64,000 nucleotides of DNA from PALSA-188 sp050746185 (GTDB lineage: Bacteria > Acidobacteriota > Terriglobia > Terriglobales > Acidobacteriaceae): NCBI GenBank assembly GCA_050746185.1, contig JBOGLA010000016.1, forward strand, positions 62,001 through 126,000, given 5' to 3'. This document shows positions 8,609 to 17,054 of this stretch, piece by piece. Numbering within the stretch: position 1 is the stretch's first letter; every line of letters begins with the position of its first letter. The notes below the pieces were generated by a model, which made no database searches, was not told the origin of the DNA, and worked only from the letters and a program-made list of their open reading frames with translations. The position numbers were made by a program, and so were the translations under genes.

Positions 8609-9769
8609 ATGTGGATTACAAGAGACATCGAACCGCGCCTTCTGCGGTCTGCACGGACCCGCCCAATAGTCGTGCTCACGGGCGCCCGCCAGACGGGCAA
8701 GACCTCCACATTTCGACGCCTGTTTCCCGAGCACGAGTTCGTTTCGCTGGACCTTCCGACCGAAGCCGAACAAGCGGAAAAAGAGCCACAAAGCTTCCTT
8801 CGAGAACATCCTGCGCCAGTCATCATTGATGAAGTGCAGTACGCGCCTGGGCTGTTTCGATACCTCAAGGTAGCAGTGGATGCCAGCCGGAACCGGCATG
8901 GGCAGTTTCTACTCACCGGCTCGCAAAAGTTTACTTTGATGAAGAGCGTATCCGAATCACTAGCCGGGCGGGCGGACATCGCGGAGTTGGAGACGCTTTC
9001 CTTAGCGGAGATGCAAGCTGCCATGCCAAAGACATCGCCCGAAGATGCCCTAGTGAGAGGTGGCTTTCCTGAGTTGCACGCGAACCCCGACATTGACCAT
9101 GTTGCTTTCTACAACTCGTATCTCGCCACGTATCTGGAACGCGATGTGCGCTCGTTGGCCAACGTTGGTAGTCTCCGTGATTTCGAACGCTTTCTGCGGG
9201 CATGTGCTTTGCGCTCGGCAAATCTCTTAAACAAAGCGGACTTGGCGCGGGATGTGGGCATTTCTCCGGGCACTGCCAACCATTGGCTGTCGGTACTGGA
9301 GGCTTCCGGGCAGGTCGTCTTGCTTGAGCCGTGGTTCTCAAACCGGACCAAATCTATTGTGAAGAGCCCCAAGCTTTACGTGGCGGACACAGGCGTGCTC
9401 TGTGCGTTGTTGAACATCCGAACAGTAGAGGATCTTCGGCAAGCGCCGGCCGTTGGCGCGGTCTGGGAAACATTCGTCTTCGCCCAGTTGCGAGCAAGGG
9501 AACGCCGGATGGGACGCATAGGCAGCCTGTTCTTTTGGCGGGATCGCACGCGCGAAGTGGACTTCGTGGTCGATGCCGCGGGGAAAGTAGACCTCTTTGA
9601 AGCGAAGTGGAACGAAGTACCTTCGGTCGGAGACACCGTCAACCTAGAGTTCGTCCGCAATGTGGTCGGACAGTCGCGCATTGCCAGTGGCGCAATAGTT
9701 TGCCGCACTACCAAGAGTTATCCACTCCCTAACGGCTTTCGGACCCTCTCGGTAACGCATCTTGGCTAG
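8609..9769 (+). CDS. AAA+ ATPase with DUF4143 domain
   Basis: This 386-residue protein carries Walker A GARQTGKT (about residues 25-32), Walker B VIIDEVQ (about 70-76) and a sensor-like LTGSQ (about 98-102). A C-terminal nuclease-like DUF4143 domain ends with REVDFVVD and LFEAKW. These features are typical of the widespread ATP-binding/DUF4143 family, whose role is unclear; links to mobile elements and stress are known. It is preceded by an AT-rich stretch likely to hold its own promoter. It appears intact, unlike several neighbours. Confidence 0.85.
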   Translation: MWITRDIEPRLLRSARTRPIVVLTGARQTGKTSTFRRLFPEHEFVSLDLPTEAEQAEKEPQSFLREHPAPVIIDEVQYAPGLFRYLKVAVDASRNRHGQFLLTGSQKFTLMKSVSESLAGRADIAELETLSLAEMQAAMPKTSPEDALVRGGFPELHANPDIDHVAFYNSYLATYLERDVRSLANVGSLRDFERFLRACALRSANLLNKADLARDVGISPGTANHWLSVLEASGQVVLLEPWFSNRTKSIVKSPKLYVADTGVLCALLNIRTVEDLRQAPAVGAVWETFVFAQLRARERRMGRIGSLFFWRDRTREVDFVVDAAGKVDLFEAKWNEVPSVGDTVNLEFVRNVVGQSRIASGAIVCRTTKSYPLPNGFRTLSVTHLG

Positions 9770-9839
9770 ATTGTGCGGCCAGCTTGAAGGACAGCTGTGG
9801 ACGAGATCACTTCCGTCGTTAAAGGACAAGTGATTATCA

Positions 9840-9864
9840 TTTAATAACGGAATTCCTTATTAAA
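9840..9864. promoter_or_regulatory. AT-rich inverted repeat upstream of hipA remnant
   Basis: Perfect arms TTTAATAA and TTATTAAA are separated by 9 bases (CGGAATTCC). A very similar element, at 13019-13045, precedes the intact hipA-like gene. The shared location argues for a promoter/operator that belongs to the hipA-like unit and was duplicated with it. Confidence 0.5.
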
Positions 9865-9878
9865 GAACTGGCCAGCTT

Positions 9879-9898
9879 CCAATCTGACGTGAGATTGG
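9879..9898. repeat. Short inverted repeat (stem-loop)
   Basis: CCAATCT and AGATTGG are separated by six bases. There is no T-run after the stem, so it is not a standard terminator. It sits just downstream of the preceding AT-rich palindrome and before the hipA remnant. Confidence 0.35.
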
Positions 9899-9935
9899 CT
9901 TGATTCCCCCTCATCATTTTTTGGACCAGCGAATG

Positions 9936-10005
9936 CAAGGAGGTGCATGTGAAGCTTGCATCTCCGCAGTCCAACACTCGCGCCCCCTTCGAGGCGGAGC
10001 GCAAT
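9936..10005 (+). pseudogene. 5' remnant of a hipA-like kinase gene
   Basis: These ~70 bases align with 13186-13256, the ribosome site and first codons of the intact hipA-like gene. Both share CAAGGAGGTGC and encode the pattern CISA(V/I)QHxRPLRGGAQS. Here the homology stops abruptly and the rest of the kinase is absent. It is a truncated copy left by duplication and deletion, or a second homologous cargo gene that was cut off. Confidence 0.7.
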
Positions 10006-10058
10006 CCTTGGGGAAGTACCGTCCCGCCTTCGGTTCGGACCCGCAGAAAACGTTGGCT

Positions 10059-10534
10059 GTGCCGCATCCCCGCATTCACGCGCAGCGCAGTGCCAAGAAG
10101 TTCGGCGGCGAGCCTGAAGACTACCTTGCGATCAACGCCTGGTTCGACGAATCAAAAGCCTTCTTTGGCGATTTTCGTCATCGCGCCGCCGTTCGCCATC
10201 ACACCGAAGGGATATTCCTGGCAGAGCGAATATTCGGAGTCGCGATCACGAATAGCGGCGGCTCGAGAGTTCCAGTCCGCTATATCGGCGAACAGCATGA
10301 TAAGGAAGACCTGGCCGCATTCCCACGGCGCAGGACTGGCTCTCCGAAATTCAGCCCCAGCGCTGGATGTATAGACAACGCCGCCCCTTGGACACCGATT
10401 CGACCGCTGATAGAAGGGCACCCGTAATGCCCACCACGCGAACTAACAACGTCAAAAACCGCCTACGGAGTCCAAGTAACGATCCACGATTGAATTTTTG
10501 CCGCTATAGCGCCTGGTTTGCCTGCCGAATCTGA
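10059..10534 (+). pseudogene. DUF6915-family protein gene with a frameshift
   Basis: From GTG 10059 the frame encodes a DUF6915-like protein: SAKKFGGEPEDYLAINAWFDESK, FRHRA, HTEGIFLAERIFG and VPVRYIGEQHDKEDL. After about 10313 the expected continuation IPTAQDWLSEIQPQRWM appears in the -1 frame, so one base seems missing, probably from a G-run (GGCC where GGGCC is expected). The restored reading reaches TGA 10532-10534. The family's function is unknown to me. It may still make a truncated product of about 120 residues. Confidence 0.7.
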
Positions 10535-10621
10535 ATCTTCTCCGCATCGCGCCAGTTGTCGTCTCAAGACTCCCGTTGCATTCGACCCATTCTCACAATT
10601 CAATCAGGAGGTCTTTGCTCT

Positions 10622-12046
10622 ATGGCTACCGCAGTTGCTCCAAATGCGTTTGTTCCCCCCAATCCTCAACCTGTTAGTCAAGCTAAGAATCCCGCGCTGC
10701 TCAACTTGCTTATCCTTGATCATGATCGTTTTGTCCGTGAAGCGTGTCGTGAAGCCGCAGCGGTTCTTGGATTTCGCGCGAGGGTGGCGGAATTCGCTGA
10801 GCAGGCAACTTGGCTGATCGATGCACACCCTGTTGATGTGATCCTTCTTGACCTGAACCTCCCGGGCAGAAACGGCTTGGAGGTTTTGCGTCAGATCAAA
10901 CTGCAACGCCCAGATGTCGAAGTCGTTGTCACCACCGCTAACAGCGACGTACAAGCGGCGGTGGAAGCGATGAAAGCTGGGGCATTTGACCACATCGTGA
11001 AACCATTCGGTCTTCGAGAACTGCAGACTCTACTGCAAAGAGTCGCCGACCATCTCAAGATCAAGAGCGAAAAGCGCCTCCTGCTGGAAAGGTGCCGATC
11101 AAGCCGAGGCTTTTGCAACCTCATCGGGCATGCTCCAGAGATGGACAGGCTGTATCGAATGATCGCAAAGGCCGCGCAAAGCGTCCATCCGCTCTTAATC
11201 CAGGGCGAGAGTGGAACTGGAAAAGAAATGGTTGCGCGAGCAATCCATTACTCTGGACCCCTTCGGGAAGGGCCATTCGTTCCAGTGGACTGTGGCTCAT
11301 TAGTGCCGACACTAATCGAAAGCGAACTCTTCGGACACATGAAGGGTGCGTTCACGGGTGCGACCCATACCAAGGAAGGATTGTTAGTGCTTGCCGAGGG
11401 CGGGACAGTCTTTCTCGACGAAGTAGGCGAGCTGCCCCTGGATTTGCAATCGAGATTGCTGCGGGCCCTTCAGGACCGGGAGATTCGCCCAGTAGGGAGC
11501 ACAAGAACAGTTCCCATCAAGGCGCGGATTCTTGCAGCCACAAATCGTGATCTGGAACAGGCTGTTGGTCAGGGTTTGTTTCGCCGCGATCTTTACTTCC
11601 GGCTGAATGTCCTTAGCCTGAGAATTCCGCCATTACGCGAGCGACGAAATGATATTCCGCTCTTGGTCACAAGTTTCCTCGAACGTCTTTCGCGCGCAGC
11701 GAGACGAAGCATTGAGGTAAGCGACGACGCGATGAATGCGCTCATTGCTTATGACTGGCCGGGCAACGTGCGCGAACTGGAAAACTGCATCGAGCGATGT
11801 TGTGCCATGAATTCCGGGCCGGTGATTCACACCAATGACCTGCCGGATTCCGTCACAGGAAGCGCGCTGAAACTGGCGCGTGGAAGGCCGGAGGCGCGGA
11901 TTGTACGAATAGCCGACATGGAGCGAGGGGCCATCCTCGGAGCCGTTGAACAACTCAACGGCGACAAGCTAACGGCCGCCAAGCTACTCGGCATTGGCAA
12001 GACCACGCTCTACCGCAAACTGAAAGAGTATGGGGATTGTCAGTAG
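10622..12046 (+). CDS. Orphan NtrC-type sigma-54 response regulator
   Basis: This 474-residue regulator activates sigma-54 promoters. The receiver domain (about residues 27-140) has the phospho-acceptor Asp77 in LLDLNLP, Thr104/105 and Lys127; one acidic-pocket position reads His (LDHD in place of the usual DDD). The AAA+ domain (about 165-400) has Walker A GESGTGKE, the sigma-54 contact motif GAFTGA and Walker B FLDEVGEL. A Fis-type HTH ends the protein (AAKLLGIGKTTLYRKL). Start ATG 10622 follows AGGAGG. No histidine kinase lies beside it; the nearest sensor protein (22.5-23.8 kb) lacks a kinase domain. Confidence 0.9.
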   Translation: MATAVAPNAFVPPNPQPVSQAKNPALLNLLILDHDRFVREACREAAAVLGFRARVAEFAEQATWLIDAHPVDVILLDLNLPGRNGLEVLRQIKLQRPDVEVVVTTANSDVQAAVEAMKAGAFDHIVKPFGLRELQTLLQRVADHLKIKSEKRLLLERCRSSRGFCNLIGHAPEMDRLYRMIAKAAQSVHPLLIQGESGTGKEMVARAIHYSGPLREGPFVPVDCGSLVPTLIESELFGHMKGAFTGATHTKEGLLVLAEGGTVFLDEVGELPLDLQSRLLRALQDREIRPVGSTRTVPIKARILAATNRDLEQAVGQGLFRRDLYFRLNVLSLRIPPLRERRNDIPLLVTSFLERLSRAARRSIEVSDDAMNALIAYDWPGNVRELENCIERCCAMNSGPVIHTNDLPDSVTGSALKLARGRPEARIVRIADMERGAILGAVEQLNGDKLTAAKLLGIGKTTLYRKLKEYGDCQ

Positions 12047-12265
12047 TCTTTGATCGAGGAGCCGACTCCGGCTTCCTGTGATACAAACCCCAAAATACCG
12101 GCTGTGACAACCGTGGAATGATTGAGAAGCCCAAAGTGTTCAGTTTCGGATTTTCAAACATACCTCTATGCCATAGTGACCTGCGGATCAGGCCGACGAA
12201 GTGCATGATGGATATCGCGACTGGACACGAACTGTACAGTTTTAAGGAGTTGAAATGGAGAGGTT

Positions 12266-12543
12266 ATGAATGATGGGATCGTTGTCACCGTCTTAGACGC
12301 GCGGGCGAATTTCTGCAAGCTTCTGCGCCGGGTTGAGGATGAGGGCCGATCGCTTGTCATAGAGAAGCGTAGCAGCCTCCGCGCGGCGTTACTCAGCATC
12401 AGGGACTATGTGCGCCTCCCGGTCCCTGAGCCGAAGTTCTTCGAATCCTCGGCAGGAATCCAAACAAAAGGGGACGAACAGGTTGGGCGCCAAGCAGTCG
12501 CGATCAGATGATCAGGGCCGCTGGCAAATCCAAGAGCCGATGA
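12266..12543 (+). pseudogene. Phd/YefM-type antitoxin gene, frameshifted twice
   Basis: From ATG 12266 the frame encodes a Phd/YefM-like start (ARANFCKLLRRVEDEGRSLVI ... ALLSIRDYVR). The expected middle part (ESKQKGTNRLGAKQS) continues in a second frame from about 12440. The expected tail (DQMIRAAGKSKSR) follows in a third frame from 12502 and ends at TGA 12541-12543. That stop overlaps the toxin ATG as ATGA, the normal layout for such pairs. Both shifts together show the antitoxin gene is decayed, though its DNA-binding half may still be made. Confidence 0.7.
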
Positions 12544-12961
12544 TTCCGGTTCGGCTTGTAATCGACACAAACATTGTAGTGTCCGCAGCGTTCAAGCCGG
12601 AGGGACTACCGCGGACGGCCGTCTTGCTTGCAATGGCCAAGTCTGCTCGCTGGTATGTTTCCGAAGCGGTTGTGTCTGACTAGGGCATTGCTCTAGCCCG
12701 ACCTGAACTCAAAATCCGCAAGAGCTTACGACAACAATTGCTGCAATTGATCAAAAATCATGCCCACCCTGTCACACCGTTCCGCTTAGCACAATGACCT
12801 CTGACCCCGGCGACAATATCTTCGTTGAGTGTGCTGACGCTGCTCGGGCGGACTACTTGGTGATAGGTAACCAACGGCACTTTCCCAAGCTTTGGAAGAA
12901 CACCAAGATCATTACGTCAACCGAATTTCTCAGTGTTATAGCCGCCCACCTCATTCGCTGA
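12540..12961 (+). pseudogene. PIN-domain toxin gene with stop and frameshift
   Basis: ATG 12540 opens a PIN-domain RNase: VIDTNIVVSAA carries the first catalytic Asp. The frame is cut by TAG 12681-12683, in a place where the family has a coding residue before the (G)IALARPEL segment. It then continues to about 12793, where a one-base loss shifts it. The rest (TMTSDPGDNIFVECADAARADYLVIGNQRHF and FLSVIAAHLIR) ends at TGA 12959-12961. The toxin cannot be produced whole. Together with the antitoxin it is a dead VapBC-like or Phd-PIN module. Confidence 0.75.
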
Positions 12962-13018
12962 GAGATCCCCGAGGGCGGTACCGCCTCCGCCGAGTCGCGT
13001 CTCTGTTACGCCGATTTC

Positions 13019-13045
13019 CTTTAATAAGAGTGTCCGCTATTAAAG
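13019..13045. promoter_or_regulatory. AT-rich inverted repeat upstream of hipA-like gene
   Basis: Arms CTTTAATA and TATTAAAG are separated by 11 bases, 152 bases before the hipA-like start. The element matches the palindrome at 9840-9864 in both arms (TTTAATAA ... TATTAAAG) but not in the spacer. Conserved arms with a divergent centre suggest a protein-binding site. Confidence 0.5.
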
Positions 13046-13197
13046 GATCGCTTTCGGCTACTCTTTCCGCCATGCAAGTGCGACTCCAACTTCGTGCCGT
13101 CAACCAGCCTTGCTGCACGCCACCCTGTATCAGAATCACGTTTCGCTGATTGTCCTCGCTCCGTCCGCTAGCCATATTTCGAATTCAAGGAGGTGCT

Positions 13198-14058
13198 ATG
13201 GACACATGTATCTCTGCAATCCAACACCTGCGCCCCCTTCGGGGTGGGGCACAGTCGCACCTCTTGAGAGCGACTGACGGGAACTGGTATGTCACCAAGT
13301 TCCAGAACAATCCCCAACACATCCGAGTGCTCGCCAATGAGATGCTGGCGACACGGTTGGGTTTGAGGCTTGGGTTGCCCATGCCGCGAGTGGAAGTCAT
13401 CTATGTGTCTGACTGGCTGATCGAGCACACTGAAGACCTGCGAATCCAACTTGCGGGCCACGCGATTCCATGCCGAAGTGGTAAACAACTGGGATCGCTC
13501 TACGTGGGTAGTCCTGGCATGACTCTGGAGTACTTGCCGCAAGAGCTGCTTGCAAACGTCATCAACGTAGCTGACTTTGCCGGGGTTCTCGTCTTGGACA
13601 AATGGACGTGCAACGCCGATGGGCGGCAGGCGATCTTTTCGCACAAAGCGCCGCAAAGCCGCCGATTCAACGCTACATTTATTGACCAAGGATATTGCTT
13701 CAATGCCAGCGAGTGGACATTTCCTGACTATCCTCTGCGAGGGGTGTACGCGACCAATTCCGTGTACGAGGGCGTTGGCAGATGGGACGCGTTCGAACCG
13801 GCGCTGACGCAAGCGGAAGAGATGGATACAGAAGCCATCTGGCAGTGCGCGGCCGATATTCCGGAGGAGTGGTACGAAGGAGATCGAGGAGGGCTGCACA
13901 GGTTGGTGGAGGCACTCTACTCTCGTCGAAGCCTGATTCGGCGGCTCATCACTCTATTCCGTGAATCGATGCGTAACCCGTTTCCGAATTGGCGTGACGT
14001 GCAGGCATTTACCTCTTTGTCTGCCATCGGCCAGGACGAAGCAGGTAGGATTGGGTAG
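13198..14058 (+). CDS. HipA-like protein kinase, stand-alone
   Basis: A 286-residue protein of the HipA-like kinase superfamily. It contains a nucleotide-binding-like start (LRGGAQSHLLRA, VTKFQNN), a catalytic-loop-like LDKWTCNADGRQ around residue 140 and a metal-binding IDQGYCF (DxG) around 165. Start ATG 13198 follows AAGGAGG at ideal spacing. It is shorter than E. coli HipA (about 440 residues) and has no HipB partner next to it. It may phosphorylate a protein target as a toxin or regulator; the target is unknown. It is intact while its duplicate at 9936 is a stub. Confidence 0.75.
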   Translation: MDTCISAIQHLRPLRGGAQSHLLRATDGNWYVTKFQNNPQHIRVLANEMLATRLGLRLGLPMPRVEVIYVSDWLIEHTEDLRIQLAGHAIPCRSGKQLGSLYVGSPGMTLEYLPQELLANVINVADFAGVLVLDKWTCNADGRQAIFSHKAPQSRRFNATFIDQGYCFNASEWTFPDYPLRGVYATNSVYEGVGRWDAFEPALTQAEEMDTEAIWQCAADIPEEWYEGDRGGLHRLVEALYSRRSLIRRLITLFRESMRNPFPNWRDVQAFTSLSAIGQDEAGRIG

Positions 14059-14070
14059 GATGGAAATCTC

Positions 14071-14184
14071 ATGGATCTTTACATCATTGCGGCCGCGTGG
14101 GAGATGGTGGAACTAGCCGAGGAAACCATCCATGGCAGAAAATCCACATTGCAAAGAACGGTTGCTGCTCTTAAACGAATTTAA
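14071..14184 (+). CDS. Possible 37-residue peptide
   Basis: ATG 14071 opens a short frame encoding a helical, acidic peptide that starts MDLYIIAAAWEMVELAEE and ends at TAA 14182-14184. AGGATGG lies about 10 bases upstream and the preceding stop is 12 bases away. Codon pattern and spacing are gene-like, but it may be the remnant of a longer gene. No function is assigned. Confidence 0.3.
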   Translation: MDLYIIAAAWEMVELAEETIHGRKSTLQRTVAALKRI

Positions 14185-14461
14185 CACTGAATATCTGATG
14201 GTAGGCGGCGGTCTAGCAGGGATGCTGTGAAAGCGATATCAGGCTCCGGTTGCCCGCTGCAGTGATAAAGGAAGAGATCTCCAAAGGCAGTTCTGAGATT
14301 GCCCCTAGATAAGCGAGCCGACCTGGCGTTTAAAGAAGCCGTGGAAGAAATTATCGATGTGCCCGCCCGCTTGAAATTGCCTCTCCGCATCTGGCTGCAA
14401 TCCTCTTCGATAGCTGATTGATATCCGCCCATCAGACGAGTTCTTCGTCCTGGAGGTTCCC

Positions 14462-15499
14462 GTGCGCCCTCATGGTCAAACCAAGTTGGGCTTCTTTCCT
14501 CTTCCAGTAGCCGAGGCCAAGCGATTGCGGAATTGGTTGAGTTTCCCTGCACCATTCTCTGCACTTGATCCCTGTGTGGGCGACGGCGTGGCATTTTCTC
14601 AACTACTTCGCGACGTATGCGCTCATCGCCACGGAATTGAGGTCGACGCCAATCGGGCGGAGCAAGCGAGAACCCTGGGAATCGAGACTTTACAGGCCGA
14701 CACCATGGATGTCCGGTGCCCGCCGGAAGCACTGTCTTTGCTCTACCTGAATCCTCCGTACGATTGGGAAGCCGGGGAAAGCAACAACCAGAGAATAGAA
14801 ACTGTCTTCCTGGAACACACCTATCGCTGGCTCAAGCCTGGAGGCGTTCTGCTATTCGTGATACCACAGATGCGATTGGCGAAATGCGCGAGGCTGTTGA
14901 GTTGGCAGTTTGTGGACTTACGGGTCTTTCGGCTCACTGAACCGGCTTGCCTGCAATTTAAGCAAATCGTTGTCATAGCAACCCGCCGCAAACGACATGC
15001 CCGCCTCTCTGACACGGCATTGTTGGACGGTGCGCGATACCTCGAAATGCTTTCAACAAGAATTGATCTGGACCCTATGCCAGATGCTGCAGAGGTTCAT
15101 TACGAAGTTCCTGCCTCCGACCCGGTGGTGCTGACCAACATGGGTATTCCGTTGGACGAGGTTGAGGACTTGCTGCTGGAATCCTCTGCCTACCGACAGG
15201 CTGGCCGTGTATTGCTTCCAAAGCTGGGAGATGTAAAAGGGCGACCACTTACACCGCTTCACGGCGGGCATGTGGGCCTCCTCTGTACGGCGGGAATGCT
15301 CAATGGAATATTCGGCGAGGGCGAGGCCCGGCATCTCGCCCACTGGCGATCGGTCAAGTTCACTGACCATTGGGAAGAAGAGGAAGAAGACGGAACCAGG
15401 ATTCTCCATGATCGGGAGAGGTTCTCGCACGAACTGACACTGGTCTTCGCCAACGGCAAGACACAGATTCTCACGCATGAAAAGAAGGGGTCGGAATGA
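14462..15499 (+). CDS. NPPY-motif DNA methyltransferase (DUF6094-like)
   Basis: A 345-residue class I SAM-dependent methyltransferase. The SAM site is ALDPCVGDG (about residues 34-42), followed by an acidic loop (HGIEVD, about 58-63). The catalytic LNPPYD is at about 96-101, typical of adenine-N6 or exocyclic-amine DNA methylation. The start is GTG 14462 after GGAGG. The stop overlaps the next ATG. The overall pattern recalls DUF6094 proteins of plasmids and ICEs, which lie close to a SNF2-type helicase as here. It may protect element DNA against restriction; no matching endonuclease is visible beside it. Confidence 0.8.
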   Translation: MRPHGQTKLGFFPLPVAEAKRLRNWLSFPAPFSALDPCVGDGVAFSQLLRDVCAHRHGIEVDANRAEQARTLGIETLQADTMDVRCPPEALSLLYLNPPYDWEAGESNNQRIETVFLEHTYRWLKPGGVLLFVIPQMRLAKCARLLSWQFVDLRVFRLTEPACLQFKQIVVIATRRKRHARLSDTALLDGARYLEMLSTRIDLDPMPDAAEVHYEVPASDPVVLTNMGIPLDEVEDLLLESSAYRQAGRVLLPKLGDVKGRPLTPLHGGHVGLLCTAGMLNGIFGEGEARHLAHWRSVKFTDHWEEEEEDGTRILHDRERFSHELTLVFANGKTQILTHEKKGSE

Positions 15500-16167
15500 A
15501 AAATGCCCACCTTCGCTTCGGCTGGCTCACCTACGTGAAAAGCACGGAGAAGACGACAACCAGCATCAAGTTGCGGTTGGACCGCCTCATCGGAGAGGTA
15601 TTGCCGGATCCCCCGCGCCAAGCCAAAGCCCACCTCATTTCGGTAGTTGGCGGCGATACTCAGATTAGCGCAATCAGCGCCGCGATTTCCCTGGGAGATC
15701 GGTTCACGGTGGAAGGGCCGGAAGTACAACCGGTCCGAGTTTGTTTGGAGCGAAACGCGCAATGTTTCAAAGGCTCGATACAGATTGCCGGACGCAAGAA
15801 GCCCTTGCGACACCTTATAGGGATGTCGGAAGAATTCGCGGCCAGCAACGTGTCTTCCGGTTCAGGAAGAACCCTACTTGCAGGTTCCAACAGCCGATTC
15901 ATCTGGGCGTCGCTTGCTCACATTCATGGAATTCCAGGCGTGCCGGAATGGGCGGAATGGTTTGCCGGTGAACTGGACTCGCACAGGGCCACTGTCCGAG
16001 CGCTCGGGATCGGATGCAGCCCGGTGCTGATCAGAGGCGAGAAAGAACAGTTTCTCGACTGGCTCAGCTGGGGAGTCGAGAGTGAGGCCGTCAAGTTTCC
16101 GACAGAAACTGGTTCAATCCGTTGGCCCAGTTTGGGATTGACGGACATCTTCCTGCCAGCCAGCTAG
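15496..16167 (+). CDS. Hypothetical protein coupled to DNA methyltransferase
   Basis: This 223-residue soluble protein starts inside the methyltransferase stop (ATGA). No catalytic motif, signal or membrane segment stands out. Tight coupling implies a joint function with the methyltransferase, for example DNA recognition, but I do not recognise the family. Confidence 0.7.
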   Translation: MKNAHLRFGWLTYVKSTEKTTTSIKLRLDRLIGEVLPDPPRQAKAHLISVVGGDTQISAISAAISLGDRFTVEGPEVQPVRVCLERNAQCFKGSIQIAGRKKPLRHLIGMSEEFAASNVSSGSGRTLLAGSNSRFIWASLAHIHGIPGVPEWAEWFAGELDSHRATVRALGIGCSPVLIRGEKEQFLDWLSWGVESEAVKFPTETGSIRWPSLGLTDIFLPAS

Positions 16168-16311
16168 TTCTTGGATAAAATAGTCTAACCTGACCTGACG
16201 GAGGCCGTTCAAGACTCCCCAGCTATTGGCGATCCCGCGCGGGATTTCCGACCGAGCTTTGCAACTTCCGAATTGCCGACTCAGAAACTCTGTGCATCAC
16301 GCAATTTCAAG

Positions 16312-16761
16312 TCACGGACGCTTGGACTCTTTCTCTTTCTCTCCTCGCATCAGTGGAGTGAAGGTAACGCCGACCAATAATCCTTCCGGTGAGATGAAGC
16401 GACTGACCGTTTGGCCCCACGGCTCTTTCTTGCTTTTGACGAGCATTCGATATCCTCGCGATTCGAGGTTGGCCGTTGCGTTCTCGACGTTGTCCACATC
16501 AAACTCAAGCCAGGCTTGTGGAACGGGAATATTGTCGGGCCAAGCGTCTTTGCCAAAACATGACTCAGCGGCCTGATACAACGGCCAGAGTGCAAAACTT
16601 TTTGCACCTTTGAGCGTCTCCGTATGTAAATACTCGCCACTCTCTTCTTTGAAGCGAATCCCGAGGCTCTCGCTATACAGCTTTCGACTTTCGGCCGTGT
16701 CCCGAACGATCGGACCAAACCCTAAGACGAACAAGACCTTTATTTTTCCGGTGCTCTGCAT
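16312..16761 (-). CDS. VOC-superfamily (glyoxalase-like) protein
   Basis: This 149-residue protein has the beta-alpha-beta-beta-beta pattern of the vicinal oxygen chelate fold in two halves (VLGFGPIVRDTAESRKLYSESLG and LEFDVDNVENATANLESRG). Candidate metal-binding residues are present but the substrate cannot be told; members range from glyoxalase I to antibiotic-resistance proteins. It is on the opposite strand to the element genes and looks like an independent cargo gene. Confidence 0.8.
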   Translation of the reverse strand: MQSTGKIKVLFVLGFGPIVRDTAESRKLYSESLGIRFKEESGEYLHTETLKGAKSFALWPLYQAAESCFGKDAWPDNIPVPQAWLEFDVDNVENATANLESRGYRMLVKSKKEPWGQTVSRFISPEGLLVGVTFTPLMRGEKEKESKRP

Positions 16762-16975
16762 AGCTTCTCCTATTTCTGAGATTCGTCACGGTTTCCAAAT
16801 CACATAGCGCTGGTGCACTGACGATCTTACGCTTGGCCGCTTAGCGGGTGACGCTTGTGCTAACGGGCAACCCGGAACTCATGAAGGTGCTGTTGGGTCT
16901 CTGACATCCTGACCTAATTCGGCAGCGGCCGCGCTAGGCCTGTTCCGGTCCCGGCTATTGCATCCTGGATCATTA

Positions 16976-17038
16976 CCCTTTCATTTCCTCTCTTTTCTTC
17001 CCCGTTTCCCCTTTCCTGTTTCCTTGCCTCTTCTGCTT
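16976..17038 (+). promoter_or_regulatory. Pyrimidine-rich leader upstream of SNF2-like helicase gene
   Basis: About 63 bases are almost all C and T, ending about 17 bases before the helicase start. Shorter C/T-rich stretches precede the Rad52-like gene (about 7480-7507) and the DUF932 gene (about 19415-19450). An untranslated CT-rich leader could bind S1 or Rho, but this is inference only. Confidence 0.35.
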
Positions 17039-17054
17039 GTTGCGGAGGACTTTC

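Noticed and set aside
9777..9878. Nine-base direct repeat GGCCAGCTT as target-site duplication
   Set aside because: Only two short copies 93 bases apart with no insertion-sequence features between them; chance is likely.
12047..12090. Terminator after the NtrC-type gene (GGAGCCG ... CGGCTTCC)
   Set aside because: The stem has a bulge and no T-run follows it, so it does not meet the pattern of an intrinsic terminator.
14181..14732. A 183-codon minus-strand frame opposite the methyltransferase start
   Set aside because: It is a shadow of the methyltransferase gene, which has clear SAM and NPPY motifs.
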